From Protonemura montana (lineage: Eukaryota; Arthropoda; Insecta; Plecoptera; Nemouridae): a stretch of 64,000 bases of DNA. The stretch covers positions 10,974,001 to 11,038,000 of the forward strand of contig OX387606.1 in NCBI GenBank assembly GCA_947568835.1. Reading direction: 5' to 3'. This document shows, piece after piece, positions 14,673 through 26,452 of this stretch (position 1 is the stretch's first letter; every line of letters begins with the position of its first letter). Under the pieces are notes generated by a model, which saw only the letters and a list, made by a program, of their open reading frames with translations, was not told the origin of the DNA and did no database searches. A program made the translations under genes and the position numbers.

Positions 14673-14687
14673 CCCCCCCCCCCCCCC
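14673..14687 (+). repeat. Poly-C run of 15 bases
   Basis: Uninterrupted C homopolymer between CAATCA and TCTTTATG. One of four poly-C runs of 15-40 bases on the plus strand of the window. Confidence 0.9.
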
Positions 14688-16573
14688 TCTTTATGCACAA
14701 GTGGGGTCCTGATTAGCATCCAAAGGAGCGTCAGGCTCGTCACGATCTAACTCATGACTCATTCGTTCGCTGCGACCGACCCATCGGCTCGCCTAATTGA
14801 GGGTTTTAACTTTTACAAAGAAAGAAATTGATCTAATTGGCTTGATGGACGATGAAGGCGACGACATATACGAGATTTGTCATTGTCTTTGTTGTGGTTT
14901 CAAAACTACATGCTCACTGTTTGGTTTTCCTCCTCGAGCAGAATGACCAATTTTCTTAAAAGGGTCTTTGAAAATATGAATTATAGTGCCGTCACAATCG
15001 TTCGCCATTCATTTCTCGGAAACGATGGCAGTGTATCTTTGCAGTTTGTTTTGCCAAAAGAAAAAACCAAATATTTGGCCGCTACAAAACTCGTCTGAAA
15101 CCCGCCGAATGAGATTCTCGCTTTATTACTTCTGTGAAAAGCGCATATCTGAAATCATGTCACAACAAAAACGATTGGAGGTTACTTTGATCGCATAAGT
15201 ACCTATGAGTTGCAATGATAATTGTGTCCCATATTCTCTCTCAAGTCTCAGTACATATGCGCAAACCTACATGACACACGGTGACATTTGCAATTTCTCT
15301 TCCCAAGTGCATGGAGCTTTTATATCAGGCTCGTTTCCACAGAAACACACTCCCGTACCCAATCCACCAATCTGAATAATCATAGTTCATCGCGTTCGCA
15401 TCTCATCGCACAAGCACAGGACGAAATCTCGCTGTCGTGTGCCGTCAAAGCGTCAAAATATTGTCACACACGCGCCGTCTAGTTCGTCACTTTGATACAT
15501 CCGTCGAGCCGCGAGCGAAGAAATTACCTCTGGTTGGTTAGTTTAGCCCCTTTCGAGTGCCGGCCGGAGCCGCCCACCCAAAAACCACCCTCGAAGCAAC
15601 CCACCACCACGCTTTGACAGACAAACGCCTTTGACGCGGGCAAGCTCTCTACCCAGATCATGGGAACGTGCAGAGATGCGCCAATAACTCAAAACACATG
15701 GCGATTGAGTTTCAGGCTTAGATTAATTCAATCTGCGAACATGCTAGATGTGGTTACGAGCAAAAATACACGTCGAAGGTAGATTTGTGGTACGGCTTGT
15801 ACTGCACACAGGGCTTTTAACTTGTAGGCGAGCTTATGACGTATCTACGACCGTGCCAGAGGCGATATTGGAGTTCAGGAAATTGTCTCGGATGACGAAT
15901 ATGAATCGTTGCAGATTGTTCATTAGATAGATCGTCTTCGCAACGAAATTAACCTTTATGAACAAGGATAAAATGGTATTAGTTGCGTGGCACATCTGAG
16001 CAATGAAACCTTATGTGGTTAATTGCGGTTGATATCTAGCAGGCACAAAGCAACAACAACTATTATAATATGGAATGGAAGTGAAATAAGACACAGAAGT
16101 AGGAATTGCTTGCATTGGGAATAAACCAAGCAGCATTGCGCGCTTATAAGATTGTTTCGTATGTATATTGTATAGGTTTTCCGTTATCATATTTTCGAAA
16201 AAGATGTTTGCGAAAAGAAGTGCTCGAAAATTGATTTCTCCTCCGTCCTTCACAGCTCTGCCGATATTTTGAGAAAGTGACAGCGCGGTTTTACAAACAT
16301 CTCGAAGACTGTAAAACAATTGCGGCAAAATCAATCGTATTTCTTTACAGTAAAACAATGTACGATACACCGCCAGGCTCCAACAACAGCGTTGCATACA
16401 CAGCTCACAATTGCACCGACAAGTGTGACACTCGTACCGGCGCCGACGTGGCCCAAAGGAAAGGGAGCGATAAAAATAGCGGCCGTCGAGAAAGTAATCC
16501 ACGAGTCCGCCGGGCCGATAGGGTGACTAACGGGACCCAGTGCCGCAAGTGCACATCGGGACGGGACAGAGTC

Positions 16574-16575
<2 letters not shown>

Positions 16576-16615
<40 letters not shown>
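16576..16615 (+). repeat. Poly-C run of about 40 bases
   Basis: The longest homopolymer in the window. It creates a false polyproline frame on the plus strand (within 16,277-16,807) and a polyglycine frame on the minus strand, neither of which is a gene. The true length is uncertain because such runs are error-prone. Confidence 0.92.
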
Positions 16616-17675
16616 ACGTTAAGCTGCCCAGACACACTTGCCAAGCTATTTGCATCGGAAGTGCGGTGGACGCTAACGCGCTCAGGGAAATCCCAAAGAC
16701 GCGGCATATCGGCGCAAAAACTAGCAAGGGCAAGTGGAAAGGAAAATCATTCACGGCTAAATTTAAATGTGTGGATGATTCATGATCGTCAGATGGGTGC
16801 GAATTAAGACGGCTAAGGGAGAATTGGGTGCGAAGGTATCGCTGGTACAGGATTGGAAGACATTTTGTTTGTATACCGAAAGAAGTAATTAATCGTACCA
16901 ATATAGGCAATCGCTTTGGGATAAAAAAATGTAATAATCCGTGGGATGGTTAATTGTTTCAAGGAGACCGAAAGAGTAGAAGCAAACAAGCCTTTGTCTA
17001 ATCGACGAAACGATAATCTCTCTTCGTGTACATTGCGCGTTGCAATAATTAACCAACCCTCCCTAATAATCCCATGCCACGTTCCTAATTAGAAAACGTC
17101 ATCGCGAGCCATCTCGCAGCAAAATAACGCCACCACTTCAGAAGTCAAAACGCTGAAATCGAGACAGACAAAACCGCCTCGCGAGTACGTGAGCCCGTTT
17201 AGCCTTTCGCGGAAGCGGCGCGAGAAATCCAATTGCAAGCCCACCATGTGCACGGCAAGAGAGCGAGCGGCTGATAATTTCATTCATTCGCCGCGTTAGG
17301 GAGCGCGGCAATAGATGATCGTGTCAGAGTGTAATAATCGTGAACACGCTTCGGCATCAAGCAGCTTCACGGTCCACGTCGAACGCAGAGATAGGTAGTC
17401 GAGTGCTGTACGCCGAGGGTACCGTGCTAGGGGGATGTCCATATACCGACTTGTTGCAGCTGATGCAGAGCGAGCGAGAAAGACAGATGAATTGTGAGAG
17501 AGCTGCGACTAGGGTAGCGGAGGGAGGGAGGGAATTAAGTTAAATGTTTTAAATCAGTTCCTTTGTGCATCACCCATCTCTAGCGATGCCTGGGGCTTGC
17601 TTGCCTGCATGTACAGCCGTAGCAGGCAACATTGAAGCGTGTAGTTGGCTGGCTCGCTCTCCGTCTTCGTCGCTC

Positions 17676-17708
17676 TATAAAGAGGGCAACTTCTAACTCG
17701 ACTCATCG
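17676..17708 (+). promoter_or_regulatory. Candidate core promoter: TATA box with spaced initiator
   Basis: TATAAAG at 17,676-17,682 is followed by the initiator-like TCATC, whose A is at 17,705, 29 bases from the first T. This matches the usual arthropod TATA-to-start distance. The sequence just upstream is pyrimidine- and CG-rich. No coding exon with a recognisable product follows. A weak donor-like GTAATG lies at about 17,763. It could be the start of a noncoding RNA, of a distant gene's 5' exon, or a chance match. Confidence 0.3.
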
Positions 17709-17907
17709 CGTACAGACAAACAAACACAGACGCAACGCGGGCACAAACGGAAACACAGCAACGGTAATGGGACGCGAGCCGCGGAAAACCGCGAATACTT
17801 GGCATTTTCACAGTGCTCTACACGCGCGCGCCCCCCGGAATTGAAAAATAGATTAACACAACTTTGAAAAATGTATGAAGAATAACTCTCGCGAACTAAA
17901 ATGGAGT

Positions 17908-17991
17908 GTTTGTTGAAAGTACTCCCCTGAAATTGGGCGTAACATAAGGGTTTGTTGATGGTTGCCCCCTAAAATTGGGCGTTTTTTAGAG
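17908..17991 (+). repeat. Two-copy tandem duplication, period 42 bases
   Basis: Two adjacent units begin GTTTGTTGA (17,908 and 17,950), and each contains CCCCTRAAATTGGGCGT. The copies differ at several positions, so the duplication is not very recent. No gene association is seen. Confidence 0.7.
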
Positions 17992-18544
17992 TTTGAGAGT
18001 TTACAGTTTTGTTTAGTTGCCGACATATTTTTAGTATTTGATCAATTTTCATGGCTGGTTGAAAAAAAATCACGGAATTGACGGGGCCGTGAAAAACTGA
18101 AAAAATTGAGAAGACCAGGCTCTTTTTTAACCAATAAACGGGTGAATCCTCTGCGCAAATTTGCACACCGATGGTCGGCTACCCAAGAACCCGTCGAATC
18201 CCATGCTCATCCAGATACGGATCAAAACGACATCGAAGAACACGGAAAGATCCAAACAGCGAAGACTGATTTCAGTGGACTAAATCCTAATCATTGCGGA
18301 TCTCCTATCACAGTCATCAATTTCATCAGTCAATTTCTGAGACATAAATCAGCTAATGTTTTTTAATCTCGCATTGAGCAGTCACCAATCAAACAATAGT
18401 GATAAACTCTAGGAGTAGCATTCAACATGTCAGGCGCTTATGTAAAACCGTTCCAGCCCATTGCTCATCCTCTTCCTGATAATTGATTGACAACCCCGTC
18501 CCACCCAGATGACTTCCCGAAGGCGGCCTCTCAACCCGTCAACA

Positions 18545-18690
18545 TTTTGGCAAGCCGAACAGTCCAGTGGTGCTGTGCGTCGACGCCGCTGACCGCGTCG
18601 ACTGCCACAAGCCGACGTCGTCTCAGCCCTCCACTCTTCAACACACACATGCATGGAAATAGCCAGGAGGTCGACAGCGGCGGCCGTTGC
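18545..18690. other. CpG-rich patch with GTCGACG words
   Basis: A short CpG-rich stretch with GCGTCGACG, CCGACGTCGTC and GGTCGACAGCGGCGG. No gene is recognisable on either strand. Confidence 0.35.
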
Positions 18691-19030
18691 TAAAGATAGT
18701 TCTACCGTTCTACACACTGAGAGCTCGTCGCTGGCTAGCTGACGCTTGGCAACGTATCACCTGCGTCGGGTAAAGGGTGTGACACATCATATGAACACAA
18801 CAAACAAATACACACACACACACATACGACGTGAGATCATGTTCGTTTCGCTGCCAGGGTGGTGTCTGGCGGAGGTCCGTCGCCGACCATTGTTTCTGGT
18901 AGAAGTTCGAGTATATGTGCGTGGAGACTGGAGAGTAGAGGAACTCAAGGCTAGCTACAACAGCGCTAGACAAGAGGAAATTTACTGCTCCTATTGTTTT
19001 CGATATGTTCTCTTGTGTTGCGTTGATTTC

Positions 19031-19049
19031 ATGATGATGATGATGATGA
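19031..19049 (+). repeat. (ATG)n microsatellite
   Basis: Six consecutive ATG trinucleotides. Confidence 0.9.
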
Positions 19050-20717
19050 CTAATGGTTAAGTAGACGTTGAGATTTTAGCGTTGCCTGCGTATTGAAGAG
19101 CGGTCCTATTCGAAATGTATTGGGGCTGGGTTTGTGATTATTTTAATGTTTCGTCCAGGTGTTTTGAAAATTTTGTTGGTTTAGTTAGCATAAGGGTAAG
19201 GTGGGGCGGAGTGGGTATACTAGGCTAGCTAACGCAGTTGGCCAGCTTGAGAGATGATTTTTATTTCTATTATCGCTTGGGAGTTTTACGACATATTCAC
19301 AAAAGCAAAATAGCCATGTACTCAAAGCTCTAAGGGTTGTCGTATAGCGTTGAAGATGTTTATACGAAAACAATATGAACAGAGTTGGTACAAAAGAGGT
19401 TCATGCTTTCGTTGATTTCAGTCAGCAAATTGCTCCGAATAAGGGAAGTTCTGTGGCGATCATCGTCTCTTAAAGACAAGTTCGAAGCACATGTACATAA
19501 GGAGAGGCCGATGACCGATCGGGCGCTGGGGTTTCATAACATTTGGCTCCTGCTTCGAGTTATGAATGAAATACAAATCAGGTACCAACCTACCAAAGAC
19601 TGTCCAACCGATTGGGGTATTGTTGTCTTGTTGACGTGTTGCAAACACAACTGGCAAAAGCGTAACGTGGTTATAAAACTATAATAACAAAGACTCGATT
19701 CGTTTTTATAAACATTTATTGTGACGCCATCTGATCATTTAAATTACCGGAACTTGGACGGGAAATGATTCGTTTTATAACATAGAAGCGCAATTATTAA
19801 TATTGTCGATTTGTAGTGCTGCCGCGCGGGGAAAAGTGCATTGCCAGGTGAAAGTTGCTTTTCAACATCGTTATATCGGAATAGCCAAGTGCGGTATGTA
19901 GTAAAATGCATTCGAGGTTGCAACGAAATTGATTATAACATACAAGAGTTGGGGTCAATAACAAACCGATTCGACCCGCGAGGGTTCCCCCATAGGAACT
20001 CGGTTTTATAGAGGCACGCGACTGATATAGATAAGCAGTCTTTTTGTCTCCGCTTATTATTGTTTTGTTACTCATAAGCATCAACTTGTTTGTTTTCTTG
20101 TTATCATAATAATAATTACAAAATTATGAAAACATTCCTCCTCATTCACTATTTAGGAAATGTTTATATAGCAGCATCATAAATTATCGCCGATATCGAA
20201 GCCCGATTCACGCCAGATCTTTAAAACAGTACCCCAGTAACAGACATCAATATAATTACGCAATCGTACTCGCGATGCAAAATTGTGCCAATGTCGCAAT
20301 TTTGATATTTAATTAGCTGACAGATTAGTAAACGATTCCTCGATCGGATTTCTAGAGAACAACAGGTTGCACTTTTAGCTGTAGTAACTGTTCTAACATC
20401 TTGGCAACTCTAAAAATATACTAAAAAAAAAACTTTGCCATTTCAATTTGAGATTTTTTTAAACGTTGTTAAAAGAAATTCACTACTCAATCAAATAATT
20501 AAACGCGGATCAAACCCATATTATTTCCGTGCAGCCTAATTTTTTTCACTGATTTCTCGATATTTGAAGTGTGTGCGACGGTCGACTTGATTGGGGTTGA
20601 ATTCGCTAACAATTTCACATCGTACTAGTTAATTATCCAAGTAAACCGTCTACTAACAATTCACTTCCAACGAAACTTGTTGCCGGTAATTATAAATTAA
20701 TTTCGCGTCGCACCAAC

Positions 20718-20736
20718 AAACACACACACACACACA
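20718..20736 (+). repeat. (CA)n microsatellite
   Basis: An uninterrupted AC/CA dinucleotide tract of about 19 bases. A shorter one lies near 23,548-23,563. Confidence 0.85.
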
Positions 20737-22483
20737 ATTCACCGAGCTTTCGATACTTAATTAACTAAATCGACGACGCCGACCACGCCAGTATTCCACG
20801 AGTGACCGTCGGAATTTGCCCGCCCATTTTACATTTTGACAGCTGCATGTGTCATTGGCGTATGAATGAAAATGATAACGAACAATTTTGCGCGAATTCT
20901 CCGCTCAGGTAAAATTAAACCGACAGCGTTGAGAGGTAGCGATTCAAAAAACTAGGCCGCAACAGAGTTAGACGTCGGAACCGGTCTCTAATCGTCCACC
21001 AATGAGTCATTCTAGCAATAAATAGTCAACCGATCAAACCAATAATACGAATAGAAATTTTGAATTCGGTCGAAACGGGTGCTGACGGCAACTTGGTCCG
21101 CCGCCGATCCCTCAAACACACAGGTAAAACTGAATCCAGCATACGCCGGAAGTATCGTAGTGGCAAACATGTCAAGTATGTTAACTATTGGTGGAATTAC
21201 AATCACATTGCGAAGGTTATAACGTGAAATATCGCGCTAAACACCACGGTAGGCGACATGAATGACTAGTGCAAAGTGTTCCACTTACCCAGAGGGAAAA
21301 ATCGAAGCGTCGCGGCGCGTTTTGGCGGATATTAGCACGGATTTTGGTCCGTAAATTCGTAGCGTAAGTCTGAGTTTGGTATGCCAAGAATGGCACAAAG
21401 AATCCTGACAACGCACACAGTCGACGCGCAACTAGATGTGCGCACGTCGGCCGGTGACACAAGCTGCCACTAGAGGTGGGCTAGCGCTAGTAGTTGGTCG
21501 CGTCGCCGAGCGAGGCGCTAGGTTGTGGGTGTAGGTAGCGCCAGCGTCGCTTACAGTTAAGACTCAGTTGAGGTCTTATGATTTGAAAATTAAATGTGTT
21601 TATGGAAAAGAGCGTAAAGAACAGAGAATAAATACTTTTTACTGTGTGGTAGTTGTTTTTTCAATACTTAATATCTTTGAAAACGGATACCCACTGTAAA
21701 TACTAACCACCCTATTTTCGTAAAATGTATCAAGGATAATAGCACATATTTTAATTATCAACAAGCAATCATTTTTAATTTATTTCCGCTGGGTCTGGCA
21801 CCCAATCAATTTACGATTGGGAAAAGTGTCAGCCATGCACAACTATCATATTATATTATTTAATCGGCTATAAAATCTTCCAGCTGATCAAATTCCTCAA
21901 ATAAGCAAAACGATAGCACAATCAGCTAACAAATCGTGGTCATCAACCTGTAAGTACGCTTCCTTAATTAGACCTAATAAATGCTATAAGCAACTATAAT
22001 ATAAACAAGACTGACAAAAAAGTGCAACTAGCAAGGGTTGCCCAAACATAGTTGAAGTGCCACTAATTTTTCTTTTCTAGGATGAATGACTAAGGTAATA
22101 AGTATATTATGCCACCCCCGCAAACTTCGTTGCAGTCCACCCTATTTTATTATCATAAAAGGAGCCATCAGAATCTAAATAAGTTGATGCTTAGTTATAA
22201 ATGCCAAACACCCACCCACCGCTCACCCACCCTCCATCTCATTCTTCCTTTCGCAGTTCTGCCTTTGGTACCGCTATATCTATAAACAACAAACGGAGTC
22301 TGCCAGCCACCCCCTCTGCGCCCAAGCGTTTTTATTGGTATTTACTAAATTACCTTTCCTCGTCGCAACTAGGGATACTGGAAGGGAGTCGGGAGGTGGA
22401 ACCTTGGGTCTACCTCTTGTAATAAAACGACGCTACATTCTTCTCTTCGCTTCGCTGCAGCTATATCTACTTTTATATGTACA

Positions 22484-22507
22484 TATATATATATATATAT
22501 ATATATA
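22484..22507 (+). repeat. (TA)n microsatellite
   Basis: About twelve uninterrupted AT dinucleotides, preceded by a degenerate TATATG/TACATA stretch. Confidence 0.9.
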
Positions 22508-23039
22508 CACCTCGAACATTTCCTTGCATTTCTCAAGCCTTGTTATAAACAGCGAGGAAATAAAATAACCCCAACACTTTATTAAAATATTCACTCTTAT
22601 GTCTGCAAGTATGATTTTTTTCTTCCTGGGAAAGGAATGTTCCGTAGTGAGCGATCTGCATGAGGTGTAACATCACGGAGAGTATAGGTACATTTTGTAA
22701 TAGAAGAGAAGAAGGAATGCTGGAGATTGGAGATTACGAGATTATCGATATCGGCAGGTTCAACTCAGTTGGATTGTCGGTAGTTCTACAATTTAGATGC
22801 ACGTTGGCAGATTTAAGTAACAAAATATAAGTTCTGCTAGTATACACTTAGAAAATGGATCCACTCCCAAAAAGTCACACATGTTGGTGAGTTCGAAATT
22901 AATATGTTTTACATATTTTTCTCACTGAACCAATCCACTGACCGCTGACATCCACTGACCGGTATCCAGGTTATTTGAGATCAGTGTTTTTTCTACCCTT
23001 CTCTGATTGGTTGATTTGTAGAGTTTTATGACGCGCTTT

Positions 23040-23165
23040 GGGTCCTCCTGTGGCACTGGCAAACTGGTAATGGGATCGTTAAATGAGTGGGAGATGATGA
23101 GCCTTACCTAGCCTAGAAGGGAGTGGAAATCCCCGTGTCGGCACCTAGGCTTAATTGGAGAAAGA
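23040..23165 (+). repeat. Degenerate copy of the SINE-like family seen at 40,171
   Basis: It shares with the 40,171-40,495 element, in the same order, a TGTGGCACTGG-like head, an AATGAG...GATGATGA stretch, a CCTAGCCTAGAAGGGAG segment matching CCTAACCTAGCTTATAGGGGAG, and a GTGTCGGCACCTAGGC stretch matching GTGCCGGCACGTAGCC. Many substitutions show it is an old copy. Its outer limits are uncertain and it may extend to about 23,250. Confidence 0.6.
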
Positions 23166-25954
23166 TACTGGAACAGGACAGAATCCTCCGCTTCAAGAGA
23201 TTGCTAAACTTGTACTCTCCTAACAACCTGTTTCTCCACACAGAACCATGGTCACCCATTAAATACCTAACCCAGCGCTGTGTCGCTTAACTTCTGTCCT
23301 TTCACGAGCTCCTTTTTTGATGGTGCTAGAGTTGTCGAGGCTCTAGATATAATTTTGGCGCATGAGTTATCTGATTTATACCACTACTCAAAAGATTATG
23401 AAAACTAAAATTAATAGCATTTGCGGCAATTCATATTCTCAAACTCATATCTAGCAAATAAACCTCCAAAAACATCGCCCTTTGATTGTTTACTGTTCCG
23501 AGAATTGTCACAATATGCTCACCGTCAAGTACAATCTGCATAACTTCACACACACACACACAAGTCAAATTTCAAAATAGGGGCCATGTCTTACCTAAAA
23601 CAATGTTTACTTTTTAGACATCATGGAAAGATTAAGTTTTTTACCATGATTAGTTGTGCATGTACAAGTTTCAATTGCTTTCAGCGACCAAAACAACAAT
23701 TTCCTATCTATAGCCTAATGCTTACGTGGACCCTGCTTGTGCTGTACTATATTTAGCAATTCCTATACCTGCCAGGATGCTATGTTGGATACCAAGGTAA
23801 TTATGATAAAAAACCACCACTTGATAGTGCAACTATATTTGTAAATTTATTTCTTCAAACTATTTTCAATTGACTTTAAAAATTACCTTACAGAATTAGT
23901 TTCGAGCTGACTTGCAAAAGAAGAGTCATATGTTTTAATCATAAAAGAGATGTAAACAATTGGTAAACATTGTTTTGCTTACCATCAATAACACTAATAT
24001 TGAGTCAGCAGAAAGTGTTCCTTTGGGGGACCAATTTCTTGGCTCCCCTTTTACAAAATCAGAATATACAAATATTACGAAAGTTACCATGCACATGGTA
24101 ATACATAAAAATAAGGACTTGGGTCATTTTAGGAAATGTGCTCACAGCTTTTCACAAAAGTCTGAAAAATACCAACAAGAAGTGTATAAAAAAAATTCTC
24201 GTGATAGTGCAATGAGAGAACAAAGTTAACATGTTGACTATAATAAAAGAGATTTATAAAATCCACTTTCTAGGATGCAGCATTAAATGACAATATCTGA
24301 TGCAAAATGAGATGCATATTACTTTGTAACACGGATTGTGGATATCCAACAATCGCTTGGTAGGGGGCACTGCAACTTCTTCGTGGTTTCGTATCTGCAA
24401 CTGAGTATACAGCTTTTAATCAGACGAGCACAGCGGTACATTTAGGGACTTCATTGGGCCATCCATTGATATGTCATGTTTTGGCTCGATAATAAGATTC
24501 AACCAATACACATACAGTTCACTTCGCGCGTTGGTTTACATGATCAATACAGATAAAATACTCGTGGCCCTTGCGGGAACAAACGGTGAAGCTTTAAAAT
24601 TCGGCACACATATGAGCAGTATAAATAAGGAAAAAACGAGCTTAGTTTAAAAAAATAATACAAACACAAAATGCCACTTTTTGACTAGATGGTTGAGGAG
24701 TTTTTGACTGTATTTTTACCTGAGTCTCAATATTTGACAATGCCAGTTTAAAACTGACGACTGATAAGACATTATAAATATAACAAATGCCAAATGCAAA
24801 ACAGTCTTTGCAAATTGCAAGCAAGCGACGCTGACAAATGGGCACATTTCCGTCACTGCGCTTTATTGACTAGACTCCTAGGGGTTTGTTTCACTGCAGG
24901 CTATGGAGATCGGTTTTTATATAGGTCTATTGAAATTTGTTTTTCAAGAGACTAGTTTTTAGATCTTCAAAATCGACGCTGGGTAGCGTGGTTACAAAAT
25001 GTATTTCATACATGTATTTCACACTTATTGGAAGTGTAGTGCAAGCAAGCATATGCAATGTAGAGTACCCTCTTTGCTAACAAACTACATTGAGGAAAAT
25101 TGTGTAAGGAAATATAATAAAAATATCAACCTGTGCAAAGATTGGAAGTAAAAAAAAAACATAATAAATACTTCTGGGCTGTGGTACAAGCACTACAAAA
25201 TAAATTGATTATACTTTTTATAATATAGGGTGTGATGAGTACTGAGTAATGACCCCAATGTTTAACAACTAATTCTTCTAGACACTAAAAGGCAAAGATT
25301 CCTTCCCTCGACCTACCCACCCTCCCCGAAGTAGATGAGTAACACATCAATAGAGATAAAAACGTAACGGAGTTATTTTTTTCTTCTAGGATTAACTTCC
25401 CTCAGAATTAACTCCTCGAGTTAATTCAGTCAATTCTGGTATGATTATTGCCATCGAGGTATTTGTGTAAGTTCATCCATGGGTCTCTAAATCCCAGCTC
25501 GACTCGATAATTCCCTAGCACAATTTCGTTTCGAAACCATTCAAATACACACTCCAATTTCTTTCTGAAAATTGATCTGCACGTGTCCATTCTCTTTTAT
25601 TGATCCAGAGTCCTTTCGACACCAAAGACAATGCTTGCATTAATATCATTCGCATCCAAAAATACCCCAAATGACCGCTCAACTTGTTATATCAACTCTA
25701 TAGTGTTTGGCGTTTCTGATCACGGATTCTCCGTTTCATGGCACTAGATAAAACTACAAGCGGCCTAGCTTAACGCCTAGCCAAGCCAGCGAATGAAACA
25801 AGATAAGTGTCAAGAAGTAGATTAGTAGGCCCAATTGATTAAAGAGAGAGAGTATTGACTTCTGAATATCAGAGATTACTTCGACTAGAACTTCCGACTA
25901 CACATTACGGTGGTAGTTAGGTATTCTTAAGGAGTGCCGCCTCTATAACTGACC

Positions 25955-26452
25955 AACTTTAATACTTTATTATTAACAACACTATAACCGTCTCAAAAAT
26001 TGATGCAAATAAGAGTTCATAAAATAAGATAAAATAAAAATAATAAATAAAATAAATATAATAATATAAATAAATAATAAAATAAAAAAGAAAATAAGAG
26101 TTCATCCTAATACAGCAACGAATCCAACGTCAATTTGGAGTTATTCGATTTTGACAGGTTGTGACGTGATATAGCGTCACTAGAATCAGAGTGACTGTGA
26201 GTATTCACAGCCTCATGGTTCTACTCCTCGGAGAACTGTCATTCTCATCAAATACACTAAAATCGTCTCAAAAAGCCAGTGTCCAGATAGCTCAATGGTT
26301 CAGAGCAACACCCGCGAAAGGTGGAGATCGGGGTTCGAGTCCGCGTTTGGGCATCAATTTTTGAGACGGTTATAGTGTTGTTAATAATAAAATACCCCGC
26401 GCATTGCAAGCGTTTGCAATTTAAATAAGAGTTCATCCTAACTTTAATACTT
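25955..26452. mobile_element. Composite SINE insertion bracketed by 13-bp direct repeats
   Basis: AACTTTAATACTT occurs at both ends (25,955-25,967 and 26,440-26,452). Inside, a perfect 41-bp inverted repeat (25,966-26,006 against 26,351-26,391) consists of the tail of a tRNA-like SINE. The plus-oriented copy keeps its tRNA head. The minus-oriented copy has only the tail and is therefore 5'-truncated. AATAAGAGTTCAT appears three times (26,007, 26,093 and 26,424), two of them within an 18-bp repeat, and an (AAATA)n-type stretch fills 26,018-26,096. The simplest reading is nested retroposition at one site. Confidence 0.6.
26281..26352 (+). repeat. tRNA-like SINE head (not a functional tRNA gene)
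   Basis: The 72 bases fold as a tRNA cloverleaf. Acceptor strands GTCCAGA and TTTGGGC pair with two G-U pairs. The D arm is GCTC/GAGC. A 7-base anticodon loop CGCGAAA and a T arm with TTCGAGT loop follow. The polymerase III A box TAGCTCAATGG and B box GGTTCGAGTCC are intact. Position 33 is G instead of the near-universal T, there is a G-G mismatch in the T stem, and a SINE-type tail ending in TAATAATAAA follows at once. I read it as a tRNA-derived SINE. Confidence 0.7.

Larger units (their letters stand above)
9201..18700. other. Gene-free stretch with alternating CpG patches and AT-rich DNA
   Basis: No coding exon could be supported. The longer open frames (for example 9,601-10,155, 10,751-11,248 and 16,277-16,807) lie over CpG-rich or poly-C DNA and encode low-complexity or compositionally odd peptides with no recognisable domain. 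A short AT-rich segment at 9,120-9,400 contains an ATTTGCAT octamer and several TAAT sites next to a GC-rich stretch. That could be an enhancer but is not demonstrable from sequence alone. Confidence 0.55.

Noticed and set aside
16277-16807. 176-codon frame with a polyproline tract
   Set aside because: The tract is only the translation of the 40-base poly-C run, and the minus-strand counterpart is polyglycine. Nothing on either side resembles a protein family.
26281-26352. Possible functional tRNA gene
   Set aside because: The cloverleaf and polymerase III boxes are good, but position 33 is G, the T stem has a G-G mismatch, and a SINE tail with an inverted partner follows directly.
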